The notes: generated by a model not told the origin, from the letters alone. 20,446 bases of DNA from CAZSTA01 sp964609495 [NCBI: uncultured bacterium] (GCA_964609495.1 CAZSTA010000047.1:1-20446), one strand, 5' to 3'; shown: positions 6,698 through 15,237, counted from the stretch's first letter. A program made the numbers and translations.

Positions 6698-8647
6698 CTA
6701 TTTATTATAAGAGTGGGTAAGAGCTATGCCCTTCTCGTAGGCATTCTTCAGGCGCTCATAGTTCTTCTTCAAGGTCTCATACTCCTTGAGCTTGAAGTTG
6801 GGGTCTTCCATAGCTTGATAGATAATAGCCCCCTCGGCATCCTTAGGGATTGGGATATCCATCATATAGCAGACAGTAGGGACTATATCGGTAAGCCGGA
6901 TATTTCGCTTAAGAATACATCCCTTCTTGATATTAGGTCCCTTCATTATAAGCAGACCCCTAAGAGAGCCTACACCATATTCCGCGGTAGGCAGTTGCAT
7001 TCCATGACAGCCCCCTGTAGAGCCGCCATAATTTGAAGTTATACTATATATAATATCCCCTACTCGGTCGCTATATAGACCTATCATCCGGGCATCTTCC
7101 TTACGCAGAGCGAGAGAGATAGGCTTCTCTCCAGTTTCAGGGTCGGTATAATCATAGAGAAGCTTGATTATCTCAGTTCGTAATCTCTCATATCCCTCCC
7201 CAGGCTCTACTATTCCATCTGGGTCTCTACCCTTGAGGTTGATATAGATATAGACAGATCGCTGACATACCGCCTTCGTCCTACTCCAATCGATCTCTTC
7301 CTCCCCAGTCTCAGGATTCTCCCTATAGACGGTTAAGCCAGCTTCCCTTAAAATCTTGCCAGAGTTGAAGATGTGTTTAGTAGGGATCGCTCCATGATCG
7401 GAGGGAATTATGATCAGGGTATCTTCACCCAATACCTCCAACATCTGCCCCAACATCTTGTCGAGGCTCTCATAGAATCTCGCTTCCGCCGCTAAATATT
7501 CATCTAATCTACTTTTATCCTTACAGGTAGTTGGATCCAGCTCATCTATGAAGGCATGATAGGACCAATCGGGGCAATGAGCGTGCATGAAGAAGAGATC
7601 CCAATCGTAGTTCTTCATTAGATAAGTGGCGGCATCGGCATACCATTTATTCTGAAATTCTATGACCTCTACAAAGGTCGTCAAATCTATCCATTCCAGA
7701 TGAAATTGCGTCATCGGAAGTTCAGGTATAGGAAGCCCTTCCTTTGATTCTATTTTAGCGGCTACCTCCTCTGGATAGGACCAGCCATCTAGTTGACATA
7801 AGGGAGTGAAGTATAATCTGAGCTTATCTGCTTCAGGGGATAGCTCGATCAGCTTCACTCGAAAGGCGACTTTTTTCACTCCCTTCTCAGTTTTGAAATC
7901 CTCGTAGATATGATCGCTCCACTCACCTACCTTCAGGGAGCATATCACATCCTTACCATCCTTAGTCTTAGCCAAGGTGACTCTGTCATACTTACCATCA
8001 GCCACTTGCACCAGAAGATACCATCTCTTCTCATCCTCAACTTTAATTTCAGAATCACGATAGACCAATTCAATAGGAGTTTCCAGGGCTTTATCTCCTA
8101 TCGAGATATTTTGCCAACCCGAAGCCTCCTCAAGCTCCACCTGATTCGCCAAAGGATATTCCTCTATCGAGAATAGTTGATCGTTAGCTATAGTGCAATT
8201 ATGTCCAAAGCCACCTCCAGATCGCCACTCATTTATACTCAGTCCAGCTCCAGCTATCTGAATCCCATCCTTTATAGTTGGGGGCCAACTAGAGGGATAA
8301 TTCATAATTATACTCTTCTTTCCCACTGCTTCTGCCGCATTCCAAATGTACTCCGCCCGACAATCCCCTGTATCAAATCCCTGATGAATTTCATCAAGCG
8401 GATCTCCAGAGAGGTGAACGTTGAAACAGGTTATCCCATGCGTCCCCGGCCAAGCACCAGTAACGATCGTGGTCCAGTTAGGAGGCGTGATAGTGGGGAA
8501 CGGGACTAGACAATTTTCAGCGAACACTCCTTCTTCTATCAATTTAGCGAAATTAGGGAGTTTGCCCTCCTTGGCTAATCTAAATAAGGTCTTAGAAATA
8601 GGAGCATCTAAGCCGATAAGGGCAAGTTTCTTAGGCGATTTAACCAT
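6698..8647 (-). CDS. Alkaline-phosphatase-superfamily protein (type I phosphodiesterase/nucleotide pyrophosphatase family)
   Basis: This is a 649-aa metal-dependent phosphohydrolase. Superfamily metal and nucleophile positions are visible: D14 (IGLDA), the Thr nucleophile in PPNWTT (59/60), D360 and H364 (CPDWSYH), D417-H418 (SDHG) and H548 (GGCHGMQ), followed by the C-terminal LTDIVPTV that packs on the core. A beta-rich insert of roughly 200 residues (about 145-335) lies between the nucleophile and the second metal cluster. No signal peptide is seen. An ORF extension reaches 8701, but I take the ATG at 8645-8647 because AAGGAGG lies 8 nt before it; 8701 falls next to the predicted transcription start. 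The likely substrate is a phosphodiester or nucleotide; this is inference from the family. Confidence 0.88.
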   Translation of the reverse strand: MVKSPKKLALIGLDAPISKTLFRLAKEGKLPNFAKLIEEGVFAENCLVPFPTITPPNWTTIVTGAWPGTHGITCFNVHLSGDPLDEIHQGFDTGDCRAEYIWNAAEAVGKKSIIMNYPSSWPPTIKDGIQIAGAGLSINEWRSGGGFGHNCTIANDQLFSIEEYPLANQVELEEASGWQNISIGDKALETPIELVYRDSEIKVEDEKRWYLLVQVADGKYDRVTLAKTKDGKDVICSLKVGEWSDHIYEDFKTEKGVKKVAFRVKLIELSPEADKLRLYFTPLCQLDGWSYPEEVAAKIESKEGLPIPELPMTQFHLEWIDLTTFVEVIEFQNKWYADAATYLMKNYDWDLFFMHAHCPDWSYHAFIDELDPTTCKDKSRLDEYLAAEARFYESLDKMLGQMLEVLGEDTLIIIPSDHGAIPTKHIFNSGKILREAGLTVYRENPETGEEEIDWSRTKAVCQRSVYIYINLKGRDPDGIVEPGEGYERLRTEIIKLLYDYTDPETGEKPISLALRKEDARMIGLYSDRVGDIIYSITSNYGGSTGGCHGMQLPTAEYGVGSLRGLLIMKGPNIKKGCILKRNIRLTDIVPTVCYMMDIPIPKDAEGAIIYQAMEDPNFKLKEYETLKKNYERLKNAYEKGIALTHSYNK

Positions 8648-8709
8648 TACAAATTCCTCCTTACAGAGATATTTTGAGAACCGAGAGAAGAATAACATCA
8701 TTTAAGTAG

Positions 8710-8738
8710 AGTATAGCAAAGCAGGACAACTTTGTCAA
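8710..8738 (-). promoter_or_regulatory. Consensus sigma-70-type promoter of the phosphatase gene
   Basis: On the minus strand TTGACA (8733-8738) and TATACT (8710-8715) are 17 nt apart. The start would be near 8703, giving a leader of about 55 nt to the ATG at 8647. It may also drive the downstream permease fragment and EEP gene. Confidence 0.7.
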
Positions 8739-8927
8739 CTGAGTTTTATCCAATTTCAAAATACTGAAAAATAATAGGGGTAGGATAAAACAGAAAGTTA
8801 AAATGAATATAATCCTACTATTCGAGGGAGTCGAGGATGAGATATCTAAAACCTCAAAGATTTGGAGAGGAAAGTGGTTTTTTGGATTACATAACTATCA
8901 GAGTCGGGTTGTAATCATAAGATCAGG

Positions 8928-8961
8928 AAAGCCCTCTCAGCCTTTTAGCCAAGAGGGCTTT
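8928..8961. terminator. Stem-loop terminator candidate after the zinc-ribbon/lysine-rich operon
   Basis: AAAGCCCTCT (8928-8937) pairs perfectly with AGAGGGCTTT (8952-8961) over a 14-nt loop. It lies 18 nt past the stop of the lysine-rich small ORF on the minus strand. The trailing T-run is short on both strands, so efficiency is uncertain. The rest of 8702-8979 holds only the phosphatase promoter and AT-rich sequence; I see no further gene there. Confidence 0.55.
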
Positions 8962-8979
8962 GATTTCCGCATTCAGAAG

Positions 8980-9048
8980 TTATTTCTTCTTAGGTTTCTT
9001 CTTGGTCTTTTCCTTCTTCATCTTTTCCTTCTTCTTCTCCTCCGCCAT
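8980..9048 (-). CDS. 22-residue lysine-rich small protein
   Basis: This minus-strand ORF starts at ATG 9046-9048 and ends at TAA 8980-8982. It encodes 22 residues, 13 of them Lys and 4 Glu, in the pattern MAEEKKKEKMKKEK then TKKKPKKK. A strong AAGGAGGGG ribosome site sits at the right distance from the ATG. The ORF lies 42 nt after the zinc-ribbon gene's stop and just before a stem-loop, as expected for the last gene of a two-gene operon. Its net charge is about +9, complementary to the acidic tail of the zinc-ribbon protein. It is too short to place in a family; nucleic-acid or ribosome binding is only a guess. A purely A/G-rich purine tract without a coding role is the alternative. Confidence 0.55.
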   Translation of the reverse strand: MAEEKKKEKMKKEKTKKKPKKK

Positions 9049-9090
9049 ATCTATCCCCTCCTTCACATTATATTTTCCAAAGAGAAAAAT

Positions 9091-9363
9091 CTAATTATCC
9101 TCCTCATCAGAATCATCGTAGCCTTCGTAATCCCTTTTCGCTTTTAGTTCAGCACCGCACTCTGGGCAGGAGACTACTACATCTTGAGGGGAGATAGAAC
9201 CACACTCAGGACAAGTGGCTTGCACCTTAGGATCATTGAGATCTGGCGCAGCAAACTCCGTCCCACACTCTAGACAGGTGGTTTTGAGCTCCTTAAAGGG
9301 CTTCACCTTTACGGGTTCTCCACATTCATGACAACTGAGATCAGCTCGCTTCATTCGTGCCAT
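9091..9363 (-). CDS. Small double zinc-ribbon protein with acidic tail
   Basis: This 90-aa protein has four CxxC knuckles: C11-C14, C30-C33, C51-C54 and C66-C69, i.e. two zinc ribbons in tandem. A basic start (MARMKRAD) and a strongly acidic end (YDDSDEEDN) frame them. Such ribbons usually mediate nucleic-acid or protein contacts, for instance in transcription or translation factors; no specific role can be read. I place the start at ATG 9361-9363, 7 nt after GGAGGT; an in-frame GTG three codons earlier overlaps that ribosome site. The next gene downstream is the lysine-rich 22-mer. The leader contains two copies of CCTCCGG that could mask the ribosome site. Confidence 0.85.
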   Translation of the reverse strand: MARMKRADLSCHECGEPVKVKPFKELKTTCLECGTEFAAPDLNDPKVQATCPECGSISPQDVVVSCPECGAELKAKRDYEGYDDSDEEDN

Positions 9364-9410
9364 AGCGTTCACCTCCGAATATCAGGTAAGATAATCGCTG
9401 TTATTTCCAT

Positions 9411-9428
9411 CCGGAGGCTGCCCGGAGG
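9411..9428 (-). promoter_or_regulatory. Possible Shine-Dalgarno-masking leader element of the zinc-ribbon gene
   Basis: In the predicted mRNA (minus strand) CCTCCGG occurs twice, at 9422-9428 and 9411-9417, separated by GCAG. CCTCCG is the exact complement of CGGAGG (9372-9377), which is the core of the gene's ribosome site. Pairing of either copy would close a loop of about 33-45 nt and block initiation. The regulator or trigger is unknown. Confidence 0.35.
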
Positions 9429-9458
9429 ATAGACATACGATACTATATCTTGCAACTA

Positions 9459-9488
9459 TATATACGAGAAAGTTTAAAAAAAGTTCAA
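9459..9488 (-). promoter_or_regulatory. Candidate promoter of the zinc-ribbon operon
   Basis: On the minus strand TTGAAC (9483-9488) and TATATA (9459-9464) are 18 nt apart in an A/T-rich context. Transcription would start near 9452, leaving a leader of about 90 nt that includes the two CCTCCGG copies. Confidence 0.45.
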
Positions 9489-9859
9489 AAAATTTTTTGA
9501 GCATAAAAGTCTTTTCAGATGCCTAATCTGAAGACATTTACTCATCTTTCACTTACTTTTTCAAATACTAGCCAAAAGTCATTATCAATAGCGGATTTCC
9601 TCTAAGTCGATAGGTGCTATAACACTGAAATAATTTTTATGCAATTAAATATATGACCAAATCAAAAAGAGTTTCTATCTCTATTTCCTGAATAGCCTCC
9701 TAGTATAAATATAACATGTCATCCCATTCATCTTTTTATTTATACAATACGTCCTTTGCATTTTTCCCTCTTCCCTCAAACTTAGGCCAGATAAATTGAT
9801 AACCTCCTCCACAATAATTATTTCAGCATAGGGTCAAATTAGTGCCACCTAAAAAAAAC
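9489..9859. other. AT-rich divergent intergenic region
   Basis: I see no convincing gene here. It separates the minus-strand zinc-ribbon operon from the plus-strand thioesterase operon and contains a hairpin-forming inverted repeat, TTCAGAT (9514-9520) with ATCTGAA (9526-9532). The remainder is low-complexity A/T-rich sequence. Confidence 0.5.
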
Positions 9860-9888
9860 TTGACAAGATAGATATATTTTTGTATAAT
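9860..9888 (+). promoter_or_regulatory. Perfect-consensus sigma-70-type promoter
   Basis: TTGACA (9860-9865) and TATAAT (9883-9888) are separated by exactly 17 nt, preceded by an A-tract (9852-9858). The start would be near 9895, about 37 nt before the thioesterase start codon. It should drive the thioesterase-ligase operon constitutively and strongly, and possibly smpB-ssrA. Confidence 0.8.
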
Positions 9889-9931
9889 GAACATAGGTCT
9901 AATTATAGAGCGATTTTAGGGAGAAAATATT

Positions 9932-10324
9932 TTGGATCTCGAGCTAGAGGATAATAACAAATGTTTTGCCTGTGGTAAAGATAATCCGATCGGTTTAAAA
10001 TTGAAATTCGAGTGGAATGAAGGAATATCTTACGCGGAATTTACCCCTAAAGAGGAGCATCAGGGCTGGCGAGGTGTTGTTCACGGAGGTATAATAAGCA
10101 CTCTGCTTGATGAGACTATGGTTTGGTCTATGTGCTTCCTCGACATCAAAGCCATGACAGTTCAAATGGAAGTTCGCTATCGTAAACCAGCTGAAATAGG
10201 AGAGAAATTGATGCTCAAAGGAGAGATAGCGAGTCAGAGAGGAAGGTTGATTCAAGCGAAAGCTCAGATTCACTCGAATAAAGGATTGGTCGCCGAAGCT
10301 ACCGGGAAGTTCCTAAGGATCTGA
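9932..10324 (+). CDS. Hotdog-fold thioesterase (PaaI/4HBT family)
   Basis: This is a 130-aa single-domain hotdog protein. The N-terminal CFACGKDNPIGLKLKF (11-26) is typical of PaaI-like thioesterases, VHGGIISTLLDETM (50-63) is the active-site segment with HGG and the acidic D60/E61 region, and MEVRYRKPAEIGE (79-91) is the dimer strand. Members hydrolyse acyl-CoA thioesters in the cytoplasm. The start is TTG at 9932, supported by AGGGAG about 9 nt upstream and by family alignment, which leaves no room for a longer N-terminus. It lies 43 nt before an acyl-CoA ligase gene, so the pair could make and release CoA esters in one pathway. Acyl chain preference is not readable. Confidence 0.9.
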   Translation: MDLELEDNNKCFACGKDNPIGLKLKFEWNEGISYAEFTPKEEHQGWRGVVHGGIISTLLDETMVWSMCFLDIKAMTVQMEVRYRKPAEIGEKLMLKGEIASQRGRLIQAKAQIHSNKGLVAEATGKFLRI

Positions 10325-10367
10325 AACAAAATTGCTGTAAATATAGTATTAAAAGGGAGAGGTGGGA

Positions 10368-11876
10368 ATGACGATTCCTGAGAAGTTGGAGAGAGCTGTT
10401 AGCAAATACCCAGATGATATCGCGGTTATATTCAATGATTTGAGAATAACCTATCGCTCCTTAAATGAAATGGTTAACAAATTAGCAAATGGTCTGCGAT
10501 CTTTAGGGGTAAAGAAGGAAGACAAAGTCGCGATCATCTTCCCCAACTGTCCTCAGTTCATCATAAGTTATTTGGCGATAGTTAAGTTAGGAGCTACAGT
10601 AGTTCCGATCAATTTTCTATTCAAAGCTGAAGAGGTATCCTATATACTTGATAATTCGGATGCTGAAATATTGATAACTCTCTCCAACTTCAAGGATTTA
10701 GCAGTTGGTCTATCCTCTAAAATTAAAAGCATTAAGAAAGTTATCATATCCTCGAAGGAGAAGATGGAAGGAGATCTTCTCCATTTTGAAAAGATATTAC
10801 AGGAACAACCCTCGGAGATAAAGCCCGTAGATATAAATCCAGCGGAGGATGTAGCATCTATTCTCTATACGTCGGGAACTACCGGAAAACCTAAGGGGGC
10901 GATGCTCACCCATAAGAACCTGGTCTTCGATACGGAATCGTGCATCGAGGCTATTAAAGTTACTCCAGCGGATAGGTTCATCTGCGTCTTGCCTCTCTTT
11001 CACTCCTTCGCAGCTACTGTATGTATGCTAATTCCTCTCCTCTCGGGAGGAAGCACGATTCTAATTCCCAGATTCGTTCCGAAGGAAGTTTTAGGGAAGA
11101 TAGCCGCGGAGGGGGCTTCAATATTTATTGGTGTTCCCTCAATGTATGCGGTATGGGCTAATATGAAGCCTCCTGATCTCGATCTAAGCTCTTGGCGACT
11201 TGCTATCTCTGGTGGCGCTCCTATGCCAGTTGAAGTTCTCAAGCGATTTGAAGAGAAATACCCGGTTAAGATATACGAGGGAGATGGCCCCACAGAGTGC
11301 TCTCCCGTGACGAGCGTTAATCCGATCGATGGGATTCGTAAGATCGGCTCTATCGGTCTGCCGATAAAGGGAGTCCAGATGAAGATCGTTGATGATAACG
11401 ATAATGAAGTTACCCGAGGGGAGGTCGGGGAGATCGTCGTCAAAGGCGATAACGTTATGAAAGGATACTACAAGAATCCAGAGGCTACCGCGGAGGCTAT
11501 AAAGAATGGCTGGTTCCATACTGGTGACCTGGGGAAAGAAGATGAAGATGGTTACTTTTACATCGTCGATCGGAAGAAAGATATGATCATCGTCGGGGGA
11601 TTAAATGTCTATCCGAGAGAGGTGGAAGAGGTCCTTTATCAGCATCCCAAGATCGCTGAGGCGGCAGTTATTGGGATTCCTGAGGAGTTGAGAGGCGAGA
11701 TGGTTAAGGCTCTTATCGTCCTTAAACCAGATGAGACCGCTACCCCTCTGGAGGTAATTAAATATTGTCGAGATAGATTAGCTTCCTTCAAAGTTCCTCG
11801 TCAGGTGGAGTTCAGGGATGAGCTTCCTAAGGGGCCTACGGGGAAGATATTAAAGAGAGCATTGCGGGAGAAGTGA
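10368..11876 (+). CDS. AMP-forming acyl-CoA synthetase (long-chain fatty-acid-CoA ligase type)
   Basis: This 502-aa member of the adenylate-forming ANL superfamily activates a carboxylic acid with ATP to an acyl-AMP and transfers it to CoA. The ATP loop YTSGTTGKPKG lies near residues 167-177. The core A5 region reads YEGDGPTECSPVTS, a form seen in long-chain ligases, in place of the commoner YGxTE. The A7-A8 block GWFHTGDLGKEDEDGYFYIV-DRKKDMIIVGGLNVYPREVE is intact, and the catalytic lysine is K493 (GPTGKILKR). I use ATG 10368, well spaced from GAGAGGTGG; a GTG two codons earlier is possible. The substrate is most likely a medium- or long-chain fatty acid, by family resemblance only. Confidence 0.93.
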   Translation: MTIPEKLERAVSKYPDDIAVIFNDLRITYRSLNEMVNKLANGLRSLGVKKEDKVAIIFPNCPQFIISYLAIVKLGATVVPINFLFKAEEVSYILDNSDAEILITLSNFKDLAVGLSSKIKSIKKVIISSKEKMEGDLLHFEKILQEQPSEIKPVDINPAEDVASILYTSGTTGKPKGAMLTHKNLVFDTESCIEAIKVTPADRFICVLPLFHSFAATVCMLIPLLSGGSTILIPRFVPKEVLGKIAAEGASIFIGVPSMYAVWANMKPPDLDLSSWRLAISGGAPMPVEVLKRFEEKYPVKIYEGDGPTECSPVTSVNPIDGIRKIGSIGLPIKGVQMKIVDDNDNEVTRGEVGEIVVKGDNVMKGYYKNPEATAEAIKNGWFHTGDLGKEDEDGYFYIVDRKKDMIIVGGLNVYPREVEEVLYQHPKIAEAAVIGIPEELRGEMVKALIVLKPDETATPLEVIKYCRDRLASFKVPRQVEFRDELPKGPTGKILKRALREK

Positions 11877-11880
11877 TCCT

Positions 11881-12129
11881 ATGTCTAGGAAGATCGAGAT
11901 AGAAATCTCAGCTGAGATAGATATTATATTATCTACTTTGGTAGAACGAGGCTTGTATCAGAGCAAAGAGGAGATGATTATAGATCTCCTAGAGAGGGTT
12001 TTGTCTGATTATACAAATAAACCCTCTATAAAACTCGAAAGTTTCCCTGAGGCTGATCTCGGTAAAATCAAGGAGGATATGATAACTCGAGCTTCGATAT
12101 ATAATGACTACCTATCTGATAGATTCTAA
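11881..12129 (+). CDS. Small ribbon-helix-helix-like protein
   Basis: This 82-aa protein begins with a short beta strand (KIEIEIS) and two helices (about 11-24 and 28-44, with SKEEMIIDLLERVL). This is the layout of RHH/CopG or ParD-type DNA-binding dimers, followed by a less structured tail with KLESFPEADLGKIKEDM. It starts 4 nt after the ligase stop with GGGAGAAG as a ribosome site, so it is translated with that operon. ParD-like proteins normally precede a ParE toxin, but the next gene is smpB, so no toxin partner exists here. It could be an operon-specific regulator or a degenerate antitoxin. The fold is inferred from pattern only. Confidence 0.6.
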   Translation: MSRKIEIEISAEIDIILSTLVERGLYQSKEEMIIDLLERVLSDYTNKPSIKLESFPEADLGKIKEDMITRASIYNDYLSDRF

Positions 12130-12185
12130 TATCAATGAGCGACATTTCAATAAATTTAAGTTTCTGGAAGTGATAAATCCTTTCA

Positions 12186-12650
12186 ATGAGTGAAAATACT
12201 ACCGAGAGAAATATAGTTGTAAACAGAAAAGCAAGGTATAACTATAATATTGAAGAAACTATCGAAGCAGGGATCGCCTTAGTAGGAACAGAGGTGAAGT
12301 CTCTGCGAGAACGTAAAGTCAATATGGGTGATAGCTATGCCCAGGTAGTTGATGGTGAGATATATCTATGCCAGATGCATATCAGCCCCTATAAAGCTGG
12401 CAATCGCTTCAATCACGATCCTACGCGAAGGAGAAAACTTCTCCTTCATCGCCGACAGATCAATTATCTGATCGGTCAGATTCAACAGAAGGGCAAAACC
12501 CTGATCCCGTTAAGATTGTATTTCAAGAATGGATTTGTGAAGGTAGAATTAGCTATAGCTCGAGGGAAGCATTTATACGATAAGCGTCAAGATATAGCAA
12601 AGAGGGAAGCTCAAAGAGAGATAGAGAGAGCTATGAGATCCAGATATTAA
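12186..12650 (+). CDS. smpB: SsrA-binding protein SmpB
   Basis: SmpB binds the tRNA-like domain of tmRNA and occupies the decoding centre during rescue of stalled ribosomes. The 154-aa sequence shows the family core: N-terminal [39 protein letters not shown], the beta-barrel segment [28 protein letters not shown], and the basic C-terminal tail [14 protein letters not shown] (here [20 protein letters not shown]) that folds into the mRNA channel. The length is normal. The ATG has only a weak GGAAG upstream. The tmRNA gene begins 12 nt after the stop, so both parts of the trans-translation system are probably co-transcribed. Confidence 0.97.
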   Translation: MSENTTERNIVVNRKARYNYNIEETIEAGIALVGTEVKSLRERKVNMGDSYAQVVDGEIYLCQMHISPYKAGNRFNHDPTRRRKLLLHRRQINYLIGQIQQKGKTLIPLRLYFKNGFVKVELAIARGKHLYDKRQDIAKREAQREIERAMRSRY

Positions 12651-12662
12651 TTTTCACTACTT

Positions 12663-13027
<365 letters not shown>

Positions 13028-13070
13028 ATATCTATTATGAATTATTCAAGAGTGATAATTAAGATATTAA

Positions 13071-13110
13071 AGGTAATTGAATATTCGATTACCTAATTTT
13101 ATTATTTACT
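13071..13110 (+). terminator. Probable terminator after ssrA
   Basis: AGGTAATTGA (13071-13080) and TCGATTACCT (13085-13094) form a 10-bp stem (one G-U) with a 4-nt loop, followed by AATTTTATTATTT. It lies 45 nt past the tmRNA 3' end. The stem is AU-rich, so it is likely but not certain. Confidence 0.55.
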
Positions 13111-13126
13111 CAATAGGGAGACTACC
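13109..13126 (+). repeat. GGTAGTCTCC-type repeat, copy 1 (left flank of the S9 gene)
   Basis: CTCAATAGGGAGACTACC matches the reverse complement of 15313-15330 at 16 of 18 positions. The two copies face each other across the S9 peptidase gene. The core AGGGAGACTACC also occurs at 15409-15420. Confidence 0.65.
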
Positions 13127-13221
13127 AACATTGGGAAGTGATTGGGAAAAATCTTAAGATAAAAGTTTTATCATTTTGCAAGTGAAATATGAATAGAAAT
13201 GGGGGTGCGAAGGATAAAAAT

Positions 13222-15237
13222 ATGAAAAAAATTTTAATAGGAATTGTAATTTCGGCTGTTTTGTTGATATCTGGTTGGAAACTATATCAGGAAGACACCA
13301 CCCCGCTCATCCCACGCGAAGTCTTGTTCGGCAACCCGGACAAAGTCTCAGCCCGGATCAGCCCTGATGGGGCCCAAATCAGCTACCTTGCCCCGGTAGA
13401 TGGCGTGCTCAACGTCTGGGTGGGGCCTGCTGATGATCCTTCAGCGGCCAAGCCGGTCACGGACGATACCGATCGCGGCATCCGCGGCTACTTCTGGGCT
13501 TACACTAACGATCACATCCTTTACATCCAGGACAAGGCCGGTGATGAGAACTGGCGGATCTACAGCGTGAACCTGAACACCGGCGAGATCAAGGATCTCA
13601 CTCCGGTAAAAGGTGTGCAGGCTCGAATTTATGGGGTCAGCCCCAAGTTCCCAGACGAGATCCTTGTCGCGCTCAACGACCGTGTCCCTCAGCTTCACGA
13701 CCTCTACCGTGTCAACATCGACACTGGCGAGAGGAGTCTCATTCTGGAAAATGAGGGGTTCCTGAGCTTCGTCATTGACGATGACTACAACGTCCGCTTT
13801 GCGATACGGATGACGCCCGACGGCGGGAGCGAGATACTCAAGCCGACCGAAGAAGGAGGTTGGGAACTGTTTGTAAAGATCACAATGGAGGACATGCTCA
13901 CCACGGGCCCTGTTGGGTTTGACAAGACAGGCAAGATTCTGTATATGATCGACAGCCGTGATCGGAACACCGCGGCACTGTTCGCGCTGGACCTCGAAAC
14001 CGGAGAGCAGACCTTGATCGCCGAGGATCCACGAGCGGACGTCAGCGACTTAATGATTCATCCGACGGAGAAGAACATTCAGGCTGTCGCTTTCACCTAC
14101 GAGCGCAAGCACTGGCAGATCCTCGACGAGTCCATTGCGGAAGACCTGGCCTACCTCAGCACAGTTGCCGATGGCGATGTCGAGGTTGTGGATCGGACAC
14201 TTGATGATAAATACTGGACCGTCGCCTACGTCATGGACAATGGCCCGCTGCGCTACTATCGCTACGACCGCGAGGGGCAGGAAGCGCAGTTCCTGTTCAC
14301 GCATCGCAAAGAGCTGGAGGGTTTGCCCCTGGCGAAGATGCATCCGGTGGTCATCGAATCGCGAGATGATCTGAACCTGGTCAGCTACTACACACTGCCG
14401 GTAGGGAGCGACAGCGATGGCGACGCTCGTCCCGATGAGCCTCTGCCAATGGTGCTGCTTGTGCATGGCGGACCGTGGGGGCGCGACAGCTGGGGTTATA
14501 ACGAGTTGCATCAGTGGTTGGCTAACCGTGGCTATGCAGTGCTGAGCGTCAACTTCCGTGGTTCCACCGGATTTGGCAAGGCCTTTATCAACGCTAGCAC
14601 TCTGGAGTGGGGCGGAAAGATGCACGATGATCTCATCGACGCCGTTGAGTGGGCGATCCAGGAAGGGATCGCTGACCCCGATCAGGTGGCGATCATGGGC
14701 GGTAGCTACGGCGGATACGCTACGCTGGCGGGCCTGACGCTCACACCAGAGAAGTTTGCCTGCGGAGTAGATATCGTGGGGCCATCGAACCTGATAACAT
14801 TGCTTGAGTCGATCCCGCCCTACTGGACGCCGCAAATCGAGCTGTTCGCAACGCGCGTGGGCGATCACAGAACGGAGGAGGGCCGAGCCCTCCTGACCGA
14901 GCGCTCCCCGCTGACTTACGTGGACCAGATTCAGCGACCACTGCTGATCGGCCAGGGGGCCAATGACCCGCGCTGCAAGCAGGCCGAGTCTGACCAGATC
15001 GTCCAGGCGATGCAGGAGAAGGGCATCCCAGTGACGTATGTGCTGTATCCAGACGAGGGACACGGCTTCGCCAGACCGGAGAATAACCTGTCATTCTTCG
15101 CTGTAGCTGAGGCGTTCCTCTCCGAGTGTCTGGGCGGACGGTTTGAGCCTATCGGCGATGATTTCGAAGGTTCAAGCATCACCGTTCCCGTTGGAGCCGA
15201 GGGGGTACCTGGCTTGACGGAGGCTCTTTCGGAGTGA
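13222..15237 (+). CDS. S9-family serine peptidase (prolyl oligopeptidase/acylaminoacyl-peptidase type), signal-anchored
   Basis: This 671-aa protein has an N-terminal hydrophobic segment (about 2-18, KKILIGIVISAVLLISGW), a beta-propeller region (about 45-390) with SPDG and D-x-G repeats, and an alpha/beta-hydrolase domain. The triad is Ser495 in GGSYGGY, Asp582 in ANDPRC and His614 in EGHGF; HGGPW (415-419) forms the oxyanion region. Family members cleave short peptides or acylated N-termini; this one should act outside the membrane. I choose ATG 13222, preceded by GAAGGA, over ATG 13189. Codons 1-24 are A/T-rich like the neighbours, while from about 13295 to 15265 the third positions are strongly G/C-rich, so the body looks horizontally acquired. 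The gene is flanked by inverted repeat copies. Confidence 0.92.
   Translation: MKKILIGIVISAVLLISGWKLYQEDTTPLIPREVLFGNPDKVSARISPDGAQISYLAPVDGVLNVWVGPADDPSAAKPVTDDTDRGIRGYFWAYTNDHILYIQDKAGDENWRIYSVNLNTGEIKDLTPVKGVQARIYGVSPKFPDEILVALNDRVPQLHDLYRVNIDTGERSLILENEGFLSFVIDDDYNVRFAIRMTPDGGSEILKPTEEGGWELFVKITMEDMLTTGPVGFDKTGKILYMIDSRDRNTAALFALDLETGEQTLIAEDPRADVSDLMIHPTEKNIQAVAFTYERKHWQILDESIAEDLAYLSTVADGDVEVVDRTLDDKYWTVAYVMDNGPLRYYRYDREGQEAQFLFTHRKELEGLPLAKMHPVVIESRDDLNLVSYYTLPVGSDSDGDARPDEPLPMVLLVHGGPWGRDSWGYNELHQWLANRGYAVLSVNFRGSTGFGKAFINASTLEWGGKMHDDLIDAVEWAIQEGIADPDQVAIMGGSYGGYATLAGLTLTPEKFACGVDIVGPSNLITLLESIPPYWTPQIELFATRVGDHRTEEGRALLTERSPLTYVDQIQRPLLIGQGANDPRCKQAESDQIVQAMQEKGIPVTYVLYPDEGHGFARPENNLSFFAVAEAFLSECLGGRFEPIGDDFEGSSITVPVGAEGVPGLTEALSE

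Noticed and set aside
8648-8701. N-terminal 18-residue extension of the phosphatase.
   Set aside because: It would start within 2 nt of the predicted transcription start, lacks a ribosome site, and the internal ATG has a perfect one.
8803-9147. Plus-strand ORF with a leucine-rich translation.
   Set aside because: It is antisense to the lysine-rich peptide, its stem-loop and the zinc-ribbon gene; the apparent hydrophobicity is the mirror of AAG codons.
13158-13172. GATAAAAGTTTTATC as a terminator hairpin.
   Set aside because: The one-base centre cannot form a hairpin loop; at most it is an operator-like palindrome, and A/T-rich palindromes are common in such spacers.
14050-15063. Long minus-strand ORF (337 codons) inside the S9 peptidase gene.
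   Set aside because: It is the antisense of a conserved catalytic domain in GC-rich DNA, where long shadow ORFs are expected; no motif or ribosome site supports it.
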